Source of the DNA: Lichenicola sp964236105
Lineage (GTDB): Bacteria > Pseudomonadota > Alphaproteobacteria > Acetobacterales > Acetobacteraceae
Assembly (NCBI GenBank): GCA_964236105.1
Contig: CAXSBC010000003.1
Span: 186,001 to 250,000, forward strand
Direction: 5' to 3'
Length of the DNA: 64,000 nt
Part shown: positions 25,915 through 34,715 of the stretch, piece by piece
Layout: each line of letters begins with the position of its first letter
How positions within the stretch are numbered: position 1 is the first letter of the stretch
Translations under genes and position numbers: made by a program
The notes under the pieces: generated by a model
What the model was told of the DNA's origin: nothing
Databases searched by the model: none
What the model saw: only the letters and a program-made list of their open reading frames with translations

Positions 25915-27222
25915 TCAGAGACGGACGCGCTTGTCTGCCGGCGTGCGCCACCAGCCCGATTTGGCGAGTGCCGGATGCGTGTGGCTGCCGACGCGCGCCA
26001 GGTCACGCATGGCATCGACCAGCATCGTCGGCCGCGGCGGATCGAAGCGCGCGTCGAAGGCGCCAGCCTCGTAGAGACCGTGCCGCTCCCGAAGCATGAC
26101 ATGCCAGTCGACCAGCCCGAACAGCGCCCAGGCCGTGACCGCACGCAGATCGGCGCCTTCCGCACGAACCGTCTCCGCGGCTGTCCACGCCTCCATGAGC
26201 CAGCGGAGCTGCTCGCGCGGATCGTCGCAGCCGAGATGGGCCTCGCTGACCACCATGGGCAGGCGGTAGCGCGCCCACGCCTCGCGCAGCCTTGGCGCCC
26301 ATCCCGTCACGCTGTCATCCAGCCCGGCCCGAACGGCCTCGGTGTCCACGTAGGACTGCCGGCCGTTCCCGCCATGCAGCGATGCCGGGTAGAGCTGCAG
26401 GCGATGATCCAGGAAGCGGTCGCTGGTCACGTAGTGGTTGATGCCGATCAGGTCGGGCACGGCCTCCGCGGAGGCGAGCTCGTCGAGCTGTGCTGCGGGA
26501 ACGCCGCTCGCCTCGAAGCGGTGCCGCCACGGGTGCGACCGACCGACCCGCCCGCAGAGCAGATCGAGGCTCAGCCATCGCCTGGCATTCTCGTAGCTGG
26601 CCTGCTCGCGCAAGGGCGTGGTCGAGAACACGCGACCGAGATCCTCGGTCTGCAGGAAGCGCGCGTCGGGCACATGCGCGCGGATCGCGCGCATCGACAG
26701 CAGCACCGCGTGGCACTGGTTGGCGACAGCCCGCAGGAACGCCGCCTCATCGCGCAGATGCGGAAACCAGTGGCCGTAGAGACAGGAGAAGCGCCCCGTC
26801 GTGAGCGGCTCGTTCACGACCGACCAGAGCTTGATGGACGGATGGCGCCGGGCGACGCGAGCCGCATGGGCGGCAAGTCCCTTGGGGAACGATGGATCGA
26901 GCAGCGAGGTGGAGGCCGGGCCGGATCCGTGATGCAGCAGGCCCGCCACCACGTCGATGCCATGGCCTGCCAGCGTCTCGAGCTGCCGGTCGTGCCAGCC
27001 CCAACCGCAGCCGCCACGACGCCCATCCGTGGCCCGCTCCCACAGGATCGGATAGCGCAAGGTGCGTATTCCGAGGTCCGCGATCAGGCCCAGGTCGCGG
27101 GCGGCGCGCTTGTGATGGCCGGTCTCGCGCACCTGATCCCGCCAGCTGTCGCCGATGCGGACGACGCTGCATTCCAGCCCCGCCCACAGATCGAGCGGCC
27201 GCTGACCGACGAGCCTCAGCAT
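25915..27222 (-). CDS. GH1-like glycoside hydrolase
   Basis: A 435-residue protein of the glycoside hydrolase family 1-like type. It has LEC..RIGDSWRDQ near the N-terminus, RYPILWE, the acid/base motif VVNEPLTTGRFSCLYG, GINHYVTSDRFLD and a likely nucleophile in VVSEAHLGCDDPREQ. Many homologues are fused to an RmlD-type sugar-nucleotide reductase; here only the hydrolase part is present and the frame ends at 25915. No signal peptide is seen. A role in processing a cytoplasmic or released glycan is inferred. Confidence 0.72.
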   Translation of the reverse strand: MLRLVGQRPLDLWAGLECSVVRIGDSWRDQVRETGHHKRAARDLGLIADLGIRTLRYPILWERATDGRRGGCGWGWHDRQLETLAGHGIDVVAGLLHHGSGPASTSLLDPSFPKGLAAHAARVARRHPSIKLWSVVNEPLTTGRFSCLYGHWFPHLRDEAAFLRAVANQCHAVLLSMRAIRAHVPDARFLQTEDLGRVFSTTPLREQASYENARRWLSLDLLCGRVGRSHPWRHRFEASGVPAAQLDELASAEAVPDLIGINHYVTSDRFLDHRLQLYPASLHGGNGRQSYVDTEAVRAGLDDSVTGWAPRLREAWARYRLPMVVSEAHLGCDDPREQLRWLMEAWTAAETVRAEGADLRAVTAWALFGLVDWHVMLRERHGLYEAGAFDARFDPPRPTMLVDAMRDLARVGSHTHPALAKSGWWRTPADKRVRL

Positions 27223-27602
27223 CTATAGGGACCTGGAGGTCGCCAGCACCCGGACTACGCGGCCGTGACGTCGCTGCCGGATGTTCATGAGCGGACATGT
27301 CCTTGATCGAGGCGCTGCACCATCGTCGGACGTCCCTGCGACAGCACCGACGTCCGACCGCCTCACGCGCAGCGCGCGGCGACCGTCCGGGGTGGGAACG
27401 GCCGGTGCGGCGAAAATGAAGGCTTGATGACCATCACTGCTGCGTGAGCAGCGGTGCGGTCAAGGCCGTCAGGCCATGCGACCCGATGCCGATGCGGTCT
27501 CACGCCCCGCAACGACAGCCCAGCGCCTGCCACCCGCACGCCGCGTCAGGAACAGTGTCGACGTCGCTGCCCGATATCCGGCAACCGCAGCCGCCGGCGC
27601 CG
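27223..27602. other. intergenic stretch between glgP and the GH1-like gene
   Basis: No supportable gene. It contains the perfect inverted repeat at 27325-27358 and the leader of the GH1-like gene on the minus strand, with only a weak AGG site before its ATG. Translations of the frames here are low-complexity. Confidence 0.5.
27325..27358. repeat. perfect 10-bp inverted repeat
   Basis: GTCGGACGTC (27325-27334) and GACGTCCGAC (27349-27358) are exact complements separated by 14 bases. It lies about 105 bases upstream of the GH1-like start and could be an operator or the glgP transcript end. No T-run follows on either strand. Confidence 0.5.
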
Positions 27603-30071
27603 TCAGGCGACCGGGCAGGGAGCGACGTTCCAGATCTCGCTGGCATATTGCGCGATCACGCGATCGCTGGAGAACTTGCCGGCCCCGGCGACATTGAGGA
27701 TGGCGCGCCGTCGCCAGGCCGCCTGATCGGCATAGAGGGCGATGGCCTTCTGGTCGGCTGCGAGATACGCCTGCAGATCGGCCAGGTGCATGTAGCGATC
27801 GCCCTGGGTCAGCAGCATGTCGCGCAGCGCGTTGAAGATCTCGGGCTCGTACGCGTTGAAATGGCCCGAGAAGATCATGTCGAGGGCGGCGCGGGTTTCC
27901 GGCTCGTGCTCGTAGTGCCAGTGCGGATCGTACCATTCCCGGCTGGCCGCCACTTCCGCGACGTTCAGGCCGAACAGGAAGAAGTTCTCCTCGCCCGCTT
28001 CCTCCGCCATCTCGATCGTGGCGCCGTCGCGCGTTCCGATCGTCAGGGCGCCGTTGAGCATGAACTTCATGTTGCTGGTGCCGCTGGCCTCGAAGCCGGC
28101 GGTCGAGATCTGGTTGGAGATGTCGGTCGCCGGGATCAGGCGCTCCGCCACGCTCACCGAGTAGTCGGGCAGGAACACCACCTTCAGCTTGTCCCTGATG
28201 CGCGGATCGCCCTGGATCGTCTTCGACAGGTTGCCGATGAACTTGATGATGATCTTGGCGAGCGTATAGGACGGCGCCGCCTTGCCGGAGAAGAAGAAGG
28301 TGCGCGGCGGCATCTCCAGCGTCGGGTTCTCGCGCAGCCGGTTGTACAGCACGACCACACGCAGCGCGTTGAGGAACTGGCGCTTGTATTCGTGGATCCG
28401 CTTCACCTGGCAGTCGAAGACGCTGTCGGGATCGACCGTCACGTCGTTGGTGGCGTGCAGCCAGCGCACGAAGTGCCGCTTCGCCGCCTGCTTCGCCGCG
28501 CCGAACCCGTCCTGCAGCCCGCGATCGTCGGCAAGCGGTCGCAGGCGCGCCAGCTGATCGAGGTCGGTGATCCAGCCGTCGCCGATGGCGTCGGTGATCG
28601 TCGCGGACAAAGCGGGGTTGGCCAGCAGCAGCCAGCGCCGCGGCGTGATGCCGTTGGTCTTGTTGTTGAAGCGTTCCGGAAACGTCTCCGCCAGATCCCG
28701 GACCGTGGTCGTGCGCAGCAGCCCGGAATGGATCTCGGCCACGCCGTTCGTGCTGTGCGATCCGACGATGGCGAGGTTCGCCATCCGCACCTTCGGCTTC
28801 TGGCTCTCGTCGATCAGCGAGACGTGCTCCAGCCGCGCGTTGTTGCCTGGAAATGTCGCCCGGACAGTATCGAGCAGACGCTGGTTGATCTCCAGGATGA
28901 TCTGCGTCTGGCGTGGCAGCATCACCTCGAACCACTGCAGCGGCCACTTCTCCAGCGCTTCGGGAAGCAGCGTGTGGTTGGTGTAGGCCAGCGTCCGGCG
29001 CGTCACCGTCCAGGCATCGTCCCAGCTCAGCCCACCCTCGTCGAGCAGGATGCGCATCAGTTCCGGCACCGCCATGCTCGGATGCGTGTCGTTCATCTGG
29101 ATCGCCGCCTTGGCGCCGAGATCGATCCAGTCGCCGCCGGCGGCCCGGAACCGTCGCACCAGATCGGCGAGCGAGCAGGCCACCAGGAAGTATTCCTGCG
29201 CGAACCGCAGCGCCTGTCCGGAGATGGTGGAATCGTCGGGATAGAGCAGGCGGGTGAGCGACTCCGCCGCCATGCTGTCGGCGACCGCGCCCACGAAGTC
29301 GCCGTGGCTGAACTCCTTGAAGTCGAACGACTGCGCGGCGCGAGCGGCCCAGAGCCTCAGCGTGTTGACCGTCTTGCCGCCGAACCCGACGATCGGCCGG
29401 TCATAGGGGATGCCCACGATCCGGCAGGGACGGTCCGGGATGACGCGGAAGCTGCGGCCCTGGATCTCGAACGAGCAGTTCAGCGATATCTCGACGCGCT
29501 CGAGCGGACGCATCACCTCCCATGGATCGCCCTGCCGCAGCCAGTTGTCCGGCACCTCGCGCTGCCAGCCATCCTCGATCACCTGCCGGAAGATGCCGTA
29601 CTCGTAGCGCAGCCCATACCCCATGCCGGGCAGCTGCAACGTCGCCATCGAGTCCAGGAAGCAGGCCGCGAGCCGTCCCAGGCCGCCATTGCCCAGACCC
29701 GCATCCGCCTCGGTCTCCAGCGTCGCGAGCCAGTCGAGGTCCTGCCGGGTGACGAGGTCGCCGACGGCCGGATCGAGCGCCAGGTTCATGACGTTGTTGC
29801 CGAGCGACCGCCCGATCAGGAACTCCATCGACAGGTAGTAGACCCGCTTCGGATTTCGTTGCCGGTACGTCTTCTCGGTCTCTATCCAGCGTTCCGCCAG
29901 CACGTCGCGCACCGACCGCGCGACCGCCTCGTATCGTTTGGCGGCGGTCGCATCGTCCGCGGCAGTGATATCGTCGAACTCCAGATGCTGCCGGAAGCGC
30001 GCACCCAGGCTCTCGGACAGGCCGGCCGGTTTGGTCGCCGGGCCTGCGGACATATCGACGCTGATCGCCAT
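27603..30071 (-). CDS. glgP: glycogen/alpha-glucan phosphorylase
   Basis: An 822-residue GT35 enzyme, full length for the family. Landmarks are RVYYLSMEFLIGRSLGNN, NGGLGRLAACFLDS, GYGLRYEYGIF, IQMNDTHPSMAVPELMR, EALEKWP, FNNKTNGITPRRWL, the DCQVKRIHEYKRQ stretch, and the pyridoxal-phosphate lysine in GTSNMKFMLNG. It releases glucose 1-phosphate from storage glucan. AAGGTGA precedes the ATG at 30071. No other glg gene is in the window. Confidence 0.95.
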   Translation of the reverse strand: MAISVDMSAGPATKPAGLSESLGARFRQHLEFDDITAADDATAAKRYEAVARSVRDVLAERWIETEKTYRQRNPKRVYYLSMEFLIGRSLGNNVMNLALDPAVGDLVTRQDLDWLATLETEADAGLGNGGLGRLAACFLDSMATLQLPGMGYGLRYEYGIFRQVIEDGWQREVPDNWLRQGDPWEVMRPLERVEISLNCSFEIQGRSFRVIPDRPCRIVGIPYDRPIVGFGGKTVNTLRLWAARAAQSFDFKEFSHGDFVGAVADSMAAESLTRLLYPDDSTISGQALRFAQEYFLVACSLADLVRRFRAAGGDWIDLGAKAAIQMNDTHPSMAVPELMRILLDEGGLSWDDAWTVTRRTLAYTNHTLLPEALEKWPLQWFEVMLPRQTQIILEINQRLLDTVRATFPGNNARLEHVSLIDESQKPKVRMANLAIVGSHSTNGVAEIHSGLLRTTTVRDLAETFPERFNNKTNGITPRRWLLLANPALSATITDAIGDGWITDLDQLARLRPLADDRGLQDGFGAAKQAAKRHFVRWLHATNDVTVDPDSVFDCQVKRIHEYKRQFLNALRVVVLYNRLRENPTLEMPPRTFFFSGKAAPSYTLAKIIIKFIGNLSKTIQGDPRIRDKLKVVFLPDYSVSVAERLIPATDISNQISTAGFEASGTSNMKFMLNGALTIGTRDGATIEMAEEAGEENFFLFGLNVAEVAASREWYDPHWHYEHEPETRAALDMIFSGHFNAYEPEIFNALRDMLLTQGDRYMHLADLQAYLAADQKAIALYADQAAWRRRAILNVAGAGKFSSDRVIAQYASEIWNVAPCPVA

Positions 30072-30097
30072 GGATCACCTTCAAGAAGCTCGAAGAA

Positions 30098-30126
30098 ATT
30101 GTATCGTATTCGACGCTACATTTCAG
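30098..30126 (-). promoter_or_regulatory. likely sigma-70-type promoter of glgP
   Basis: On the minus strand CTGAAA (30126-30121), 17 bases, then TACAAT (30103-30098) match the consensus at four and five of six bases. They fall in an AT-rich island that stands out from the GC-rich surroundings. Transcription would begin about 20 bases before the glgP ATG. Just upstream (about 30134-30148) is an AT-rich, imperfectly palindromic stretch that could be a binding site. Confidence 0.45.
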
Positions 30127-30312
30127 CCTGCCGATAAACAAAATGTTTTCTGTGGCAGCCGGCGCGCTGGCGCAGTCGCCCCTGGCGGCGTCACATCGCC
30201 GCCGCAGGACGCCCCGTGTGCGACACGCCCACTTTGTTTCGCCGGGATGGTGGCGTCGCCGGCTCCAGGTGTCGTGTGTTGGAAAGTGCCACGGCCGACA
30301 CATGTCTGCTGC

Positions 30313-30942
30313 ATGACCGACCTGGCCAGCCTCCCGCCGCACGCATTCGACAAGGCCGACCGCTCGCCGGACCGGCTGTTCTACCAGCAGCCGCGGTTCG
30401 TGACGCATATCGACGACGGTGCGATCGCAGCCGTCACCGCTCTGTATCGTCGGCTGCTGCCGCCCGGCGGCACGCTGCTGGACCTGATGAGCAGCTGGGT
30501 CAGCCATCTGCCGGACGAGGCCGCCTATGCCCATGTCACCGGGCACGGCATGAACGCGGCCGAGCTCGCCGCCAACCCGCGCCTGGACGAACGTTTCGTG
30601 CAGGACCTGAACGCCGATCCGGTGCTGCCGCTGGCCAGCCGGCATTTCGATGCGGCCTGCCTGTGCGTGTCGGTGCAGTACCTGCAGCGTCCGGTCGAGG
30701 TGTTCACCGAGATCGCCCGCGTGCTGCGGCCGGGCGCGCCGCTGATCGTCACCTTCTCCAACCGCTGCTTCCCGACCAAGGCGGTCGCGATCTGGCGCGC
30801 GCTCGAAGGGCGCGACCAGCAGGACCTCGTTGGCCTCTACATGGCCCGGGCCGGCTTCCGCCCGGTCGACACCGAGCAGGCCGCACCCGGGCGGGGTGAT
30901 CCGATCTGGGCCGTGATCGGGCGCGTGCCTGCTGACGGCTGA
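30313..30942 (+). CDS. SAM-dependent methyltransferase
   Basis: A 209-residue class I methyltransferase-like protein. The motif I region is LLDLMSSWVSHLP, followed by GHGMNAAELAANPRL and the DLNADPVLPLASRHFDAA segment. Next come a post-motif helix (YLQRPVEVFTEIARVLRPGAPLIVTFSNRCFP) and a C-terminal strand. Homologues are widespread small methyltransferases with unknown substrate. It is divergent from glgP. Confidence 0.78.
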   Translation: MTDLASLPPHAFDKADRSPDRLFYQQPRFVTHIDDGAIAAVTALYRRLLPPGGTLLDLMSSWVSHLPDEAAYAHVTGHGMNAAELAANPRLDERFVQDLNADPVLPLASRHFDAACLCVSVQYLQRPVEVFTEIARVLRPGAPLIVTFSNRCFPTKAVAIWRALEGRDQQDLVGLYMARAGFRPVDTEQAAPGRGDPIWAVIGRVPADG

Positions 30943-31082
30943 CCGGCCCTCCCGCCCGCGTCATCGATCCCGGTGACCGCGGGCTCCGCACGCAGGACCA
31001 GGTCCGCCGCCCATCGAGCGCGGCGCGATCCGGATCGGTCCGGCGTCCGATGCCGCCTCCGGACGAGCCGGTCCGCGCGGCC

Positions 31083-31388
31083 CTAGCGGGTGAGGTAGTC
31101 CAGCAGGGTCATCGTGAACAGGATCGCCACCCAGAAGAACCCGACCACCGCGAAGAAGCGGATGATCGGCGGCTCCTGCAGCAGTTCCATCGACACCACC
31201 AGCACGGTCAGCACCATCACCACGGTGACGGCGAACTCGACGATCCAGACTTGGCGGAACGGCAGCCAGGCGCCGCACAGCACCGTCACGCCCAGCAGCA
31301 GCAGCAGGACCGCGAGGCTGATCGCCGGCGTCCGCAGCCTCGCGCCGAGCAGGCGCTTCTCGTCGGCCGTCATGCGGGCCTGTGCCAT
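31083..31388 (-). CDS. ctaF: cytochrome c oxidase subunit IV
   Basis: A 101-residue protein with three predicted membrane helices (about 22-42, 50-70, 77-97), the size and layout of the bacterial subunit IV family of caa3-type oxidases. It begins at TGATG, sharing one base with the subunit III stop. It is the last gene of the ten-gene minus-strand operon; no clear terminator was seen in the 140 bases after it. Confidence 0.85.
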   Translation of the reverse strand: MAQARMTADEKRLLGARLRTPAISLAVLLLLLGVTVLCGAWLPFRQVWIVEFAVTVVMVLTVLVVSMELLQEPPIIRFFAVVGFFWVAILFTMTLLDYLTR

Positions 31389-32059
31389 CAGCGGTTCAGC
31401 ACGTAGAGCACCGGAAACACGATGATCCAGATCAGGTCGATGAAGTGCCAGTACAGCCCGAAGACCTCGATCCGGTTCTGATGCCGGGTCAGGTAGCCCG
31501 GCCGGCTCGCCATGCGGGTCATGACCAGCAGGATCGACACCCCGGTGAGCAGGTGCAGCCCGTGCAGCCCGGTGGTGACGTAGTAGAGGTCGGTGAACAG
31601 GCTGGAGGCGCGGTCATGGGCGAGCTCATACGGCCGGCGGCTGAGAAACGGCATCATGTGCTCGTCGTAGTCCTGGTAGTACTCGTACCCCTTGAGCACC
31701 AGGAACAGCGAGCCCAGCGCTGCGGTGGCCAGCATGAAGCGCACCATGCCGCGCTGCCAGCCAAGACGCGACAGCTCGATGGCCCCGGACATGGTGAAGC
31801 TTGAGACGATCAGCACCGCGGTGTTGGTGGCGCCGATCCAGAACTTCAGGTGCTTGGCCACCGCGGTGACGCTCTGCGGATACAGGATGCGCGTGATCAG
31901 GGCGACGAGGAACAGGCCGGCGAACAGCAGCAGCTCGGTCAGCAGCCAGCACCACAGGCCGAACTTCACCGCATGCGTCTGCTGCCCGTCGGTGGTGAAA
32001 TGCTCCTCGCGCTCGATGCCGACCGGCAGCGCGCCGCGTTCGGCGACAGCCCCGCTCAC
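31388..32059 (-). CDS. ctaE: cytochrome c oxidase subunit III
   Basis: A 223-residue protein with five hydrophobic helices (about 30-50, 75-95, 105-125, 150-180, 195-218) and the subunit III marks KFGLWCWLLTELLLFAGLF, GHYYF-like TGLHGLHLLTG, and EVFGLYWHFIDLIWIIVFP. The short five-helix form is typical of caa3 oxidases. It overlaps subunit I by four bases. Confidence 0.92.
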   Translation of the reverse strand: MSGAVAERGALPVGIEREEHFTTDGQQTHAVKFGLWCWLLTELLLFAGLFLVALITRILYPQSVTAVAKHLKFWIGATNTAVLIVSSFTMSGAIELSRLGWQRGMVRFMLATAALGSLFLVLKGYEYYQDYDEHMMPFLSRRPYELAHDRASSLFTDLYYVTTGLHGLHLLTGVSILLVMTRMASRPGYLTRHQNRIEVFGLYWHFIDLIWIIVFPVLYVLNR

Positions 32060-33726
32060 ACCCGGTCCTCGCGATCGCGATAGTCGTACGGCTCGAAATC
32101 GACGACCGGCGGCGTCTCGAAGTTATGCTTGGGCGGCGGCGACGAGGTGGTCCATTCCAGCCCCTTGGCGTTCCACGGGTTCGGCGGCGCGCGCTTGCCG
32201 TAGCGCAGCGACCAGGTGAGATAGACCATCGGGAACAGGTAGCCGAGTGCGAGGATCAGGCTGCCGGCGGACGACAGGATGTTCAGCAGCTGGAACTCGG
32301 GCGGATACACGTGGTAGCGCCGCGGCATGCCCAGATAGCCCAGGATGAACTGCGGAAAGAAGGTGGTGTTGAAGCCCACGAACATGAAGAAGGCCGAGAT
32401 CCGCCCCCAGGCCTCGGGATACAGCCTGCCGGTGAACTTGGGCCACCAGTAGTGCAGGCCGCCCAGGAAGGCGAGTGCGGTGCCGCCGACCATGATGTAG
32501 TGGAAGTGGGCCACCACGAAGTAGGTGTCGTGCACATGCTCGTCGATCGCGAGCGTCGCCAGGAACAGGCCGGTCAGCCCGCCCACCACGAACAGCCCGA
32601 TATAGCCCATCGCATACAGCATCGGCGTATCGAGCTTGATGCTGCCTTTGTAGATGGTGGCGGTCCAATTATAGACCTTCACCGCCGACGGCACCGCGAC
32701 CGCGAACGACAGCACCGAGAACACCATCGCCGAGGTCTCGCTCTCGCCGTTGACGAACATGTGGTGGCCCCACACGAAGAAGGTCAGCGACGCGAGCCCA
32801 ATCGAGGCGTAGGCGACGAAGCGGTAGCCGAACAGCTTCTTCTGCGCAAACGCCGGCACGATCTCGCTGATCACGCCCATGCCCGGCAGCACCATGATGT
32901 ACACGGCCGGATGCGAGTAGAACCAGAACAGGTGTTCGAACAGCACCGGATCGCCGCCGAGTGCGGGGTCGAACACGCCGATATGGAAGGCGCGCTCCAT
33001 CACCAGCAGGATCAGCGCCATGGTGATCACCGGCGTCGCCAGCAGGAAGATCAGGCTGACCGCATACATCGTCCAGCAGAAGATCGGCATCCGGAACCAG
33101 GTCATGCCCGGGGCCCGCATGGTGTGGATGGTGACGATGAAGTTCAGCCCGGTCAGGATCGAGGAGAAGCCGACCACGATCACGCCGATCAGGGCCGGCA
33201 CCACCCAGGTGTTGGAGAAGGTGGTCGAGAACGGCGCGTAGAACGTCCAGCCGGTATCAACGCCGCCCACCACGACCGTGAACAGGGTGAAGGACGCGCC
33301 GGTCATGAAGATGTACCAGCTCAGCCGGTTCAGGCGCGGGAACGCCACATCCTTGGCGCCGATCATGATCGGCATGATGAAGTTGCCGAACGTCGCCGGG
33401 ATCGACGGGATCAGGAAGAACCACACCATCACCACCCCGTGGATGGTGAACAGCTTGTTGTAGGTGTCGTTGGAGAAGATGGCCCCGTTCGGCACCACCA
33501 GCGACAGCCGGATCAGCCCGGCGGCGCAGGCGCCGATGACGAAGAAGAAGGTGATGCTCATCAGGTAGAGAATGCCGATGCGCTTGTGGTCGGTGGTGCC
33601 GAGCCAGGACAGCACCGTGTGCTCGTCGTGCAGGTAGTCCGGCTCGCGGTCGATCGTGGTGCGGTCGGGGCGGGGCTCGCGCAGCTCGTGGCCGAGGCGG
33701 CCCAGCACGGTGTCGGACGGGCTCAT
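32056..33726 (-). CDS. ctaD: cytochrome c oxidase subunit I, A2 type
   Basis: A 556-residue haem-copper oxidase subunit I with twelve helices. Visible marks include TIHGVVMVWFF (haem a ligand His), WGHHMF (CuB histidines) and VAHFHYIMVGG (haem a and a3 ligands). The active-site loop reads YSHPAVY at residues 270-276 (plus-strand 32899-32919). It lacks the glutamate of the A1-type HPEVY motif, and the Tyr-Ser pair before the histidine is the A2-type mark of caa3 oxidases. Tyr276 would form the His-Tyr cross-link. Overlaps of four bases join it to both neighbours. Confidence 0.96.
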   Translation of the reverse strand: MSPSDTVLGRLGHELREPRPDRTTIDREPDYLHDEHTVLSWLGTTDHKRIGILYLMSITFFFVIGACAAGLIRLSLVVPNGAIFSNDTYNKLFTIHGVVMVWFFLIPSIPATFGNFIMPIMIGAKDVAFPRLNRLSWYIFMTGASFTLFTVVVGGVDTGWTFYAPFSTTFSNTWVVPALIGVIVVGFSSILTGLNFIVTIHTMRAPGMTWFRMPIFCWTMYAVSLIFLLATPVITMALILLVMERAFHIGVFDPALGGDPVLFEHLFWFYSHPAVYIMVLPGMGVISEIVPAFAQKKLFGYRFVAYASIGLASLTFFVWGHHMFVNGESETSAMVFSVLSFAVAVPSAVKVYNWTATIYKGSIKLDTPMLYAMGYIGLFVVGGLTGLFLATLAIDEHVHDTYFVVAHFHYIMVGGTALAFLGGLHYWWPKFTGRLYPEAWGRISAFFMFVGFNTTFFPQFILGYLGMPRRYHVYPPEFQLLNILSSAGSLILALGYLFPMVYLTWSLRYGKRAPPNPWNAKGLEWTTSSPPPKHNFETPPVVDFEPYDYRDREDRV

Positions 33727-34715
33727 GGCATCTTCTCCGACCCGGTTGCAGCGGCGTGGTCCGACAGAGCGAGGGACTTGATGTAGGCCGTCAGCAGCAC
33801 GAGGCGGTCCTCCGGGATCACGCCCTTGAAGGACGGCATCACCTGCTTGTAGCCGGCGATCAGGTTGTGGTCTGGGTAGAGGATCTTGTCGCGGATATAG
33901 GCGTCGTCCGCCGTCACCGTGCCGCCGGCCGCCATCGGCACCGGGCTGCCATAGAGCCCGACGAGCGACGGCGCGCGCACCATCGCGTCGCCATTGTGGC
34001 AGCCGCTGCAGCCATAGCCTGAGAACAGCGCCTTGCCCTGCGAGGCCAGCGACGCCGAGGTGCCGCTCTGGCGGAGCCAGGCGGCGTAGTCCGACGGCGT
34101 CATGATGGTGAGCAGGCCCCCCATCTTGGAATGGTCGGTGCCGCAATATTCCGAGCAGTAGAGCCGGAACACGCCGGGCTTGTTGGCCGTGAACCAGAGC
34201 TGCGTGTAGCGGCCGGGCAGCGTCTCCATCTGGATGCGCAGCGCCGGCAGGTAGAGCGAGTGGATCACGTCCTGCGAGATCATGTTGATCAACACCGGCT
34301 CGCCCATCGGCACGTGCAGGTCGTTGATCTCGGCCTCGCCGCCCGGATGCTGGAACTTCCACATCCACTGCCGGCCGATCGCCTCGATGCGCAGCGCGTT
34401 GGCCGGCGCGTGCTTGTGGGTGTCGAACAGCCGGGCGCCCCAGTAGAAGAAGATCAGCGTGAGCAGGAAGGGGATCAGCATCCAGCTGATCTCGAGCAGC
34501 CGGCTCCGGCTCTCCGAATACTGCCGGTGCGCCGCCTTGCCGGCGCGGAAGTGCACGGCGAACCAGGCGATCGACAGGAAGATCGGCACCGTGAGCACCA
34601 GGGTCAGGAGCGTGAAGCTCCAGATCAGGTGGTCGGACTGCGCGGCCTGCGCCGACGCCGCCTGCGGCCACAGCAGCAGCGCGCCGCCGGACGGATCGGC
34701 GCCATGGCCGTTCAA
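33723..34715 (-). CDS. ctaC: cytochrome c oxidase subunit II fused to cytochrome c (caa3 type)
   Basis: A 330-residue protein. It has a short N-terminal hydrophobic stretch, two membrane helices (about 30-52 and 72-95), the aromatic QWMWKFQHPGG segment, the binuclear CuA site CSEYCGTDHSKM with the upstream His (DVIHSLYLP), and a C-terminal cytochrome c domain with CSGCH. The fused haem makes this a caa3 oxidase that can take electrons directly from alternative complex III. It overlaps both neighbours by four bases. Confidence 0.95.
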   Translation of the reverse strand: MNGHGADPSGGALLLWPQAASAQAAQSDHLIWSFTLLTLVLTVPIFLSIAWFAVHFRAGKAAHRQYSESRSRLLEISWMLIPFLLTLIFFYWGARLFDTHKHAPANALRIEAIGRQWMWKFQHPGGEAEINDLHVPMGEPVLINMISQDVIHSLYLPALRIQMETLPGRYTQLWFTANKPGVFRLYCSEYCGTDHSKMGGLLTIMTPSDYAAWLRQSGTSASLASQGKALFSGYGCSGCHNGDAMVRAPSLVGLYGSPVPMAAGGTVTADDAYIRDKILYPDHNLIAGYKQVMPSFKGVIPEDRLVLLTAYIKSLALSDHAAATGSEKMP

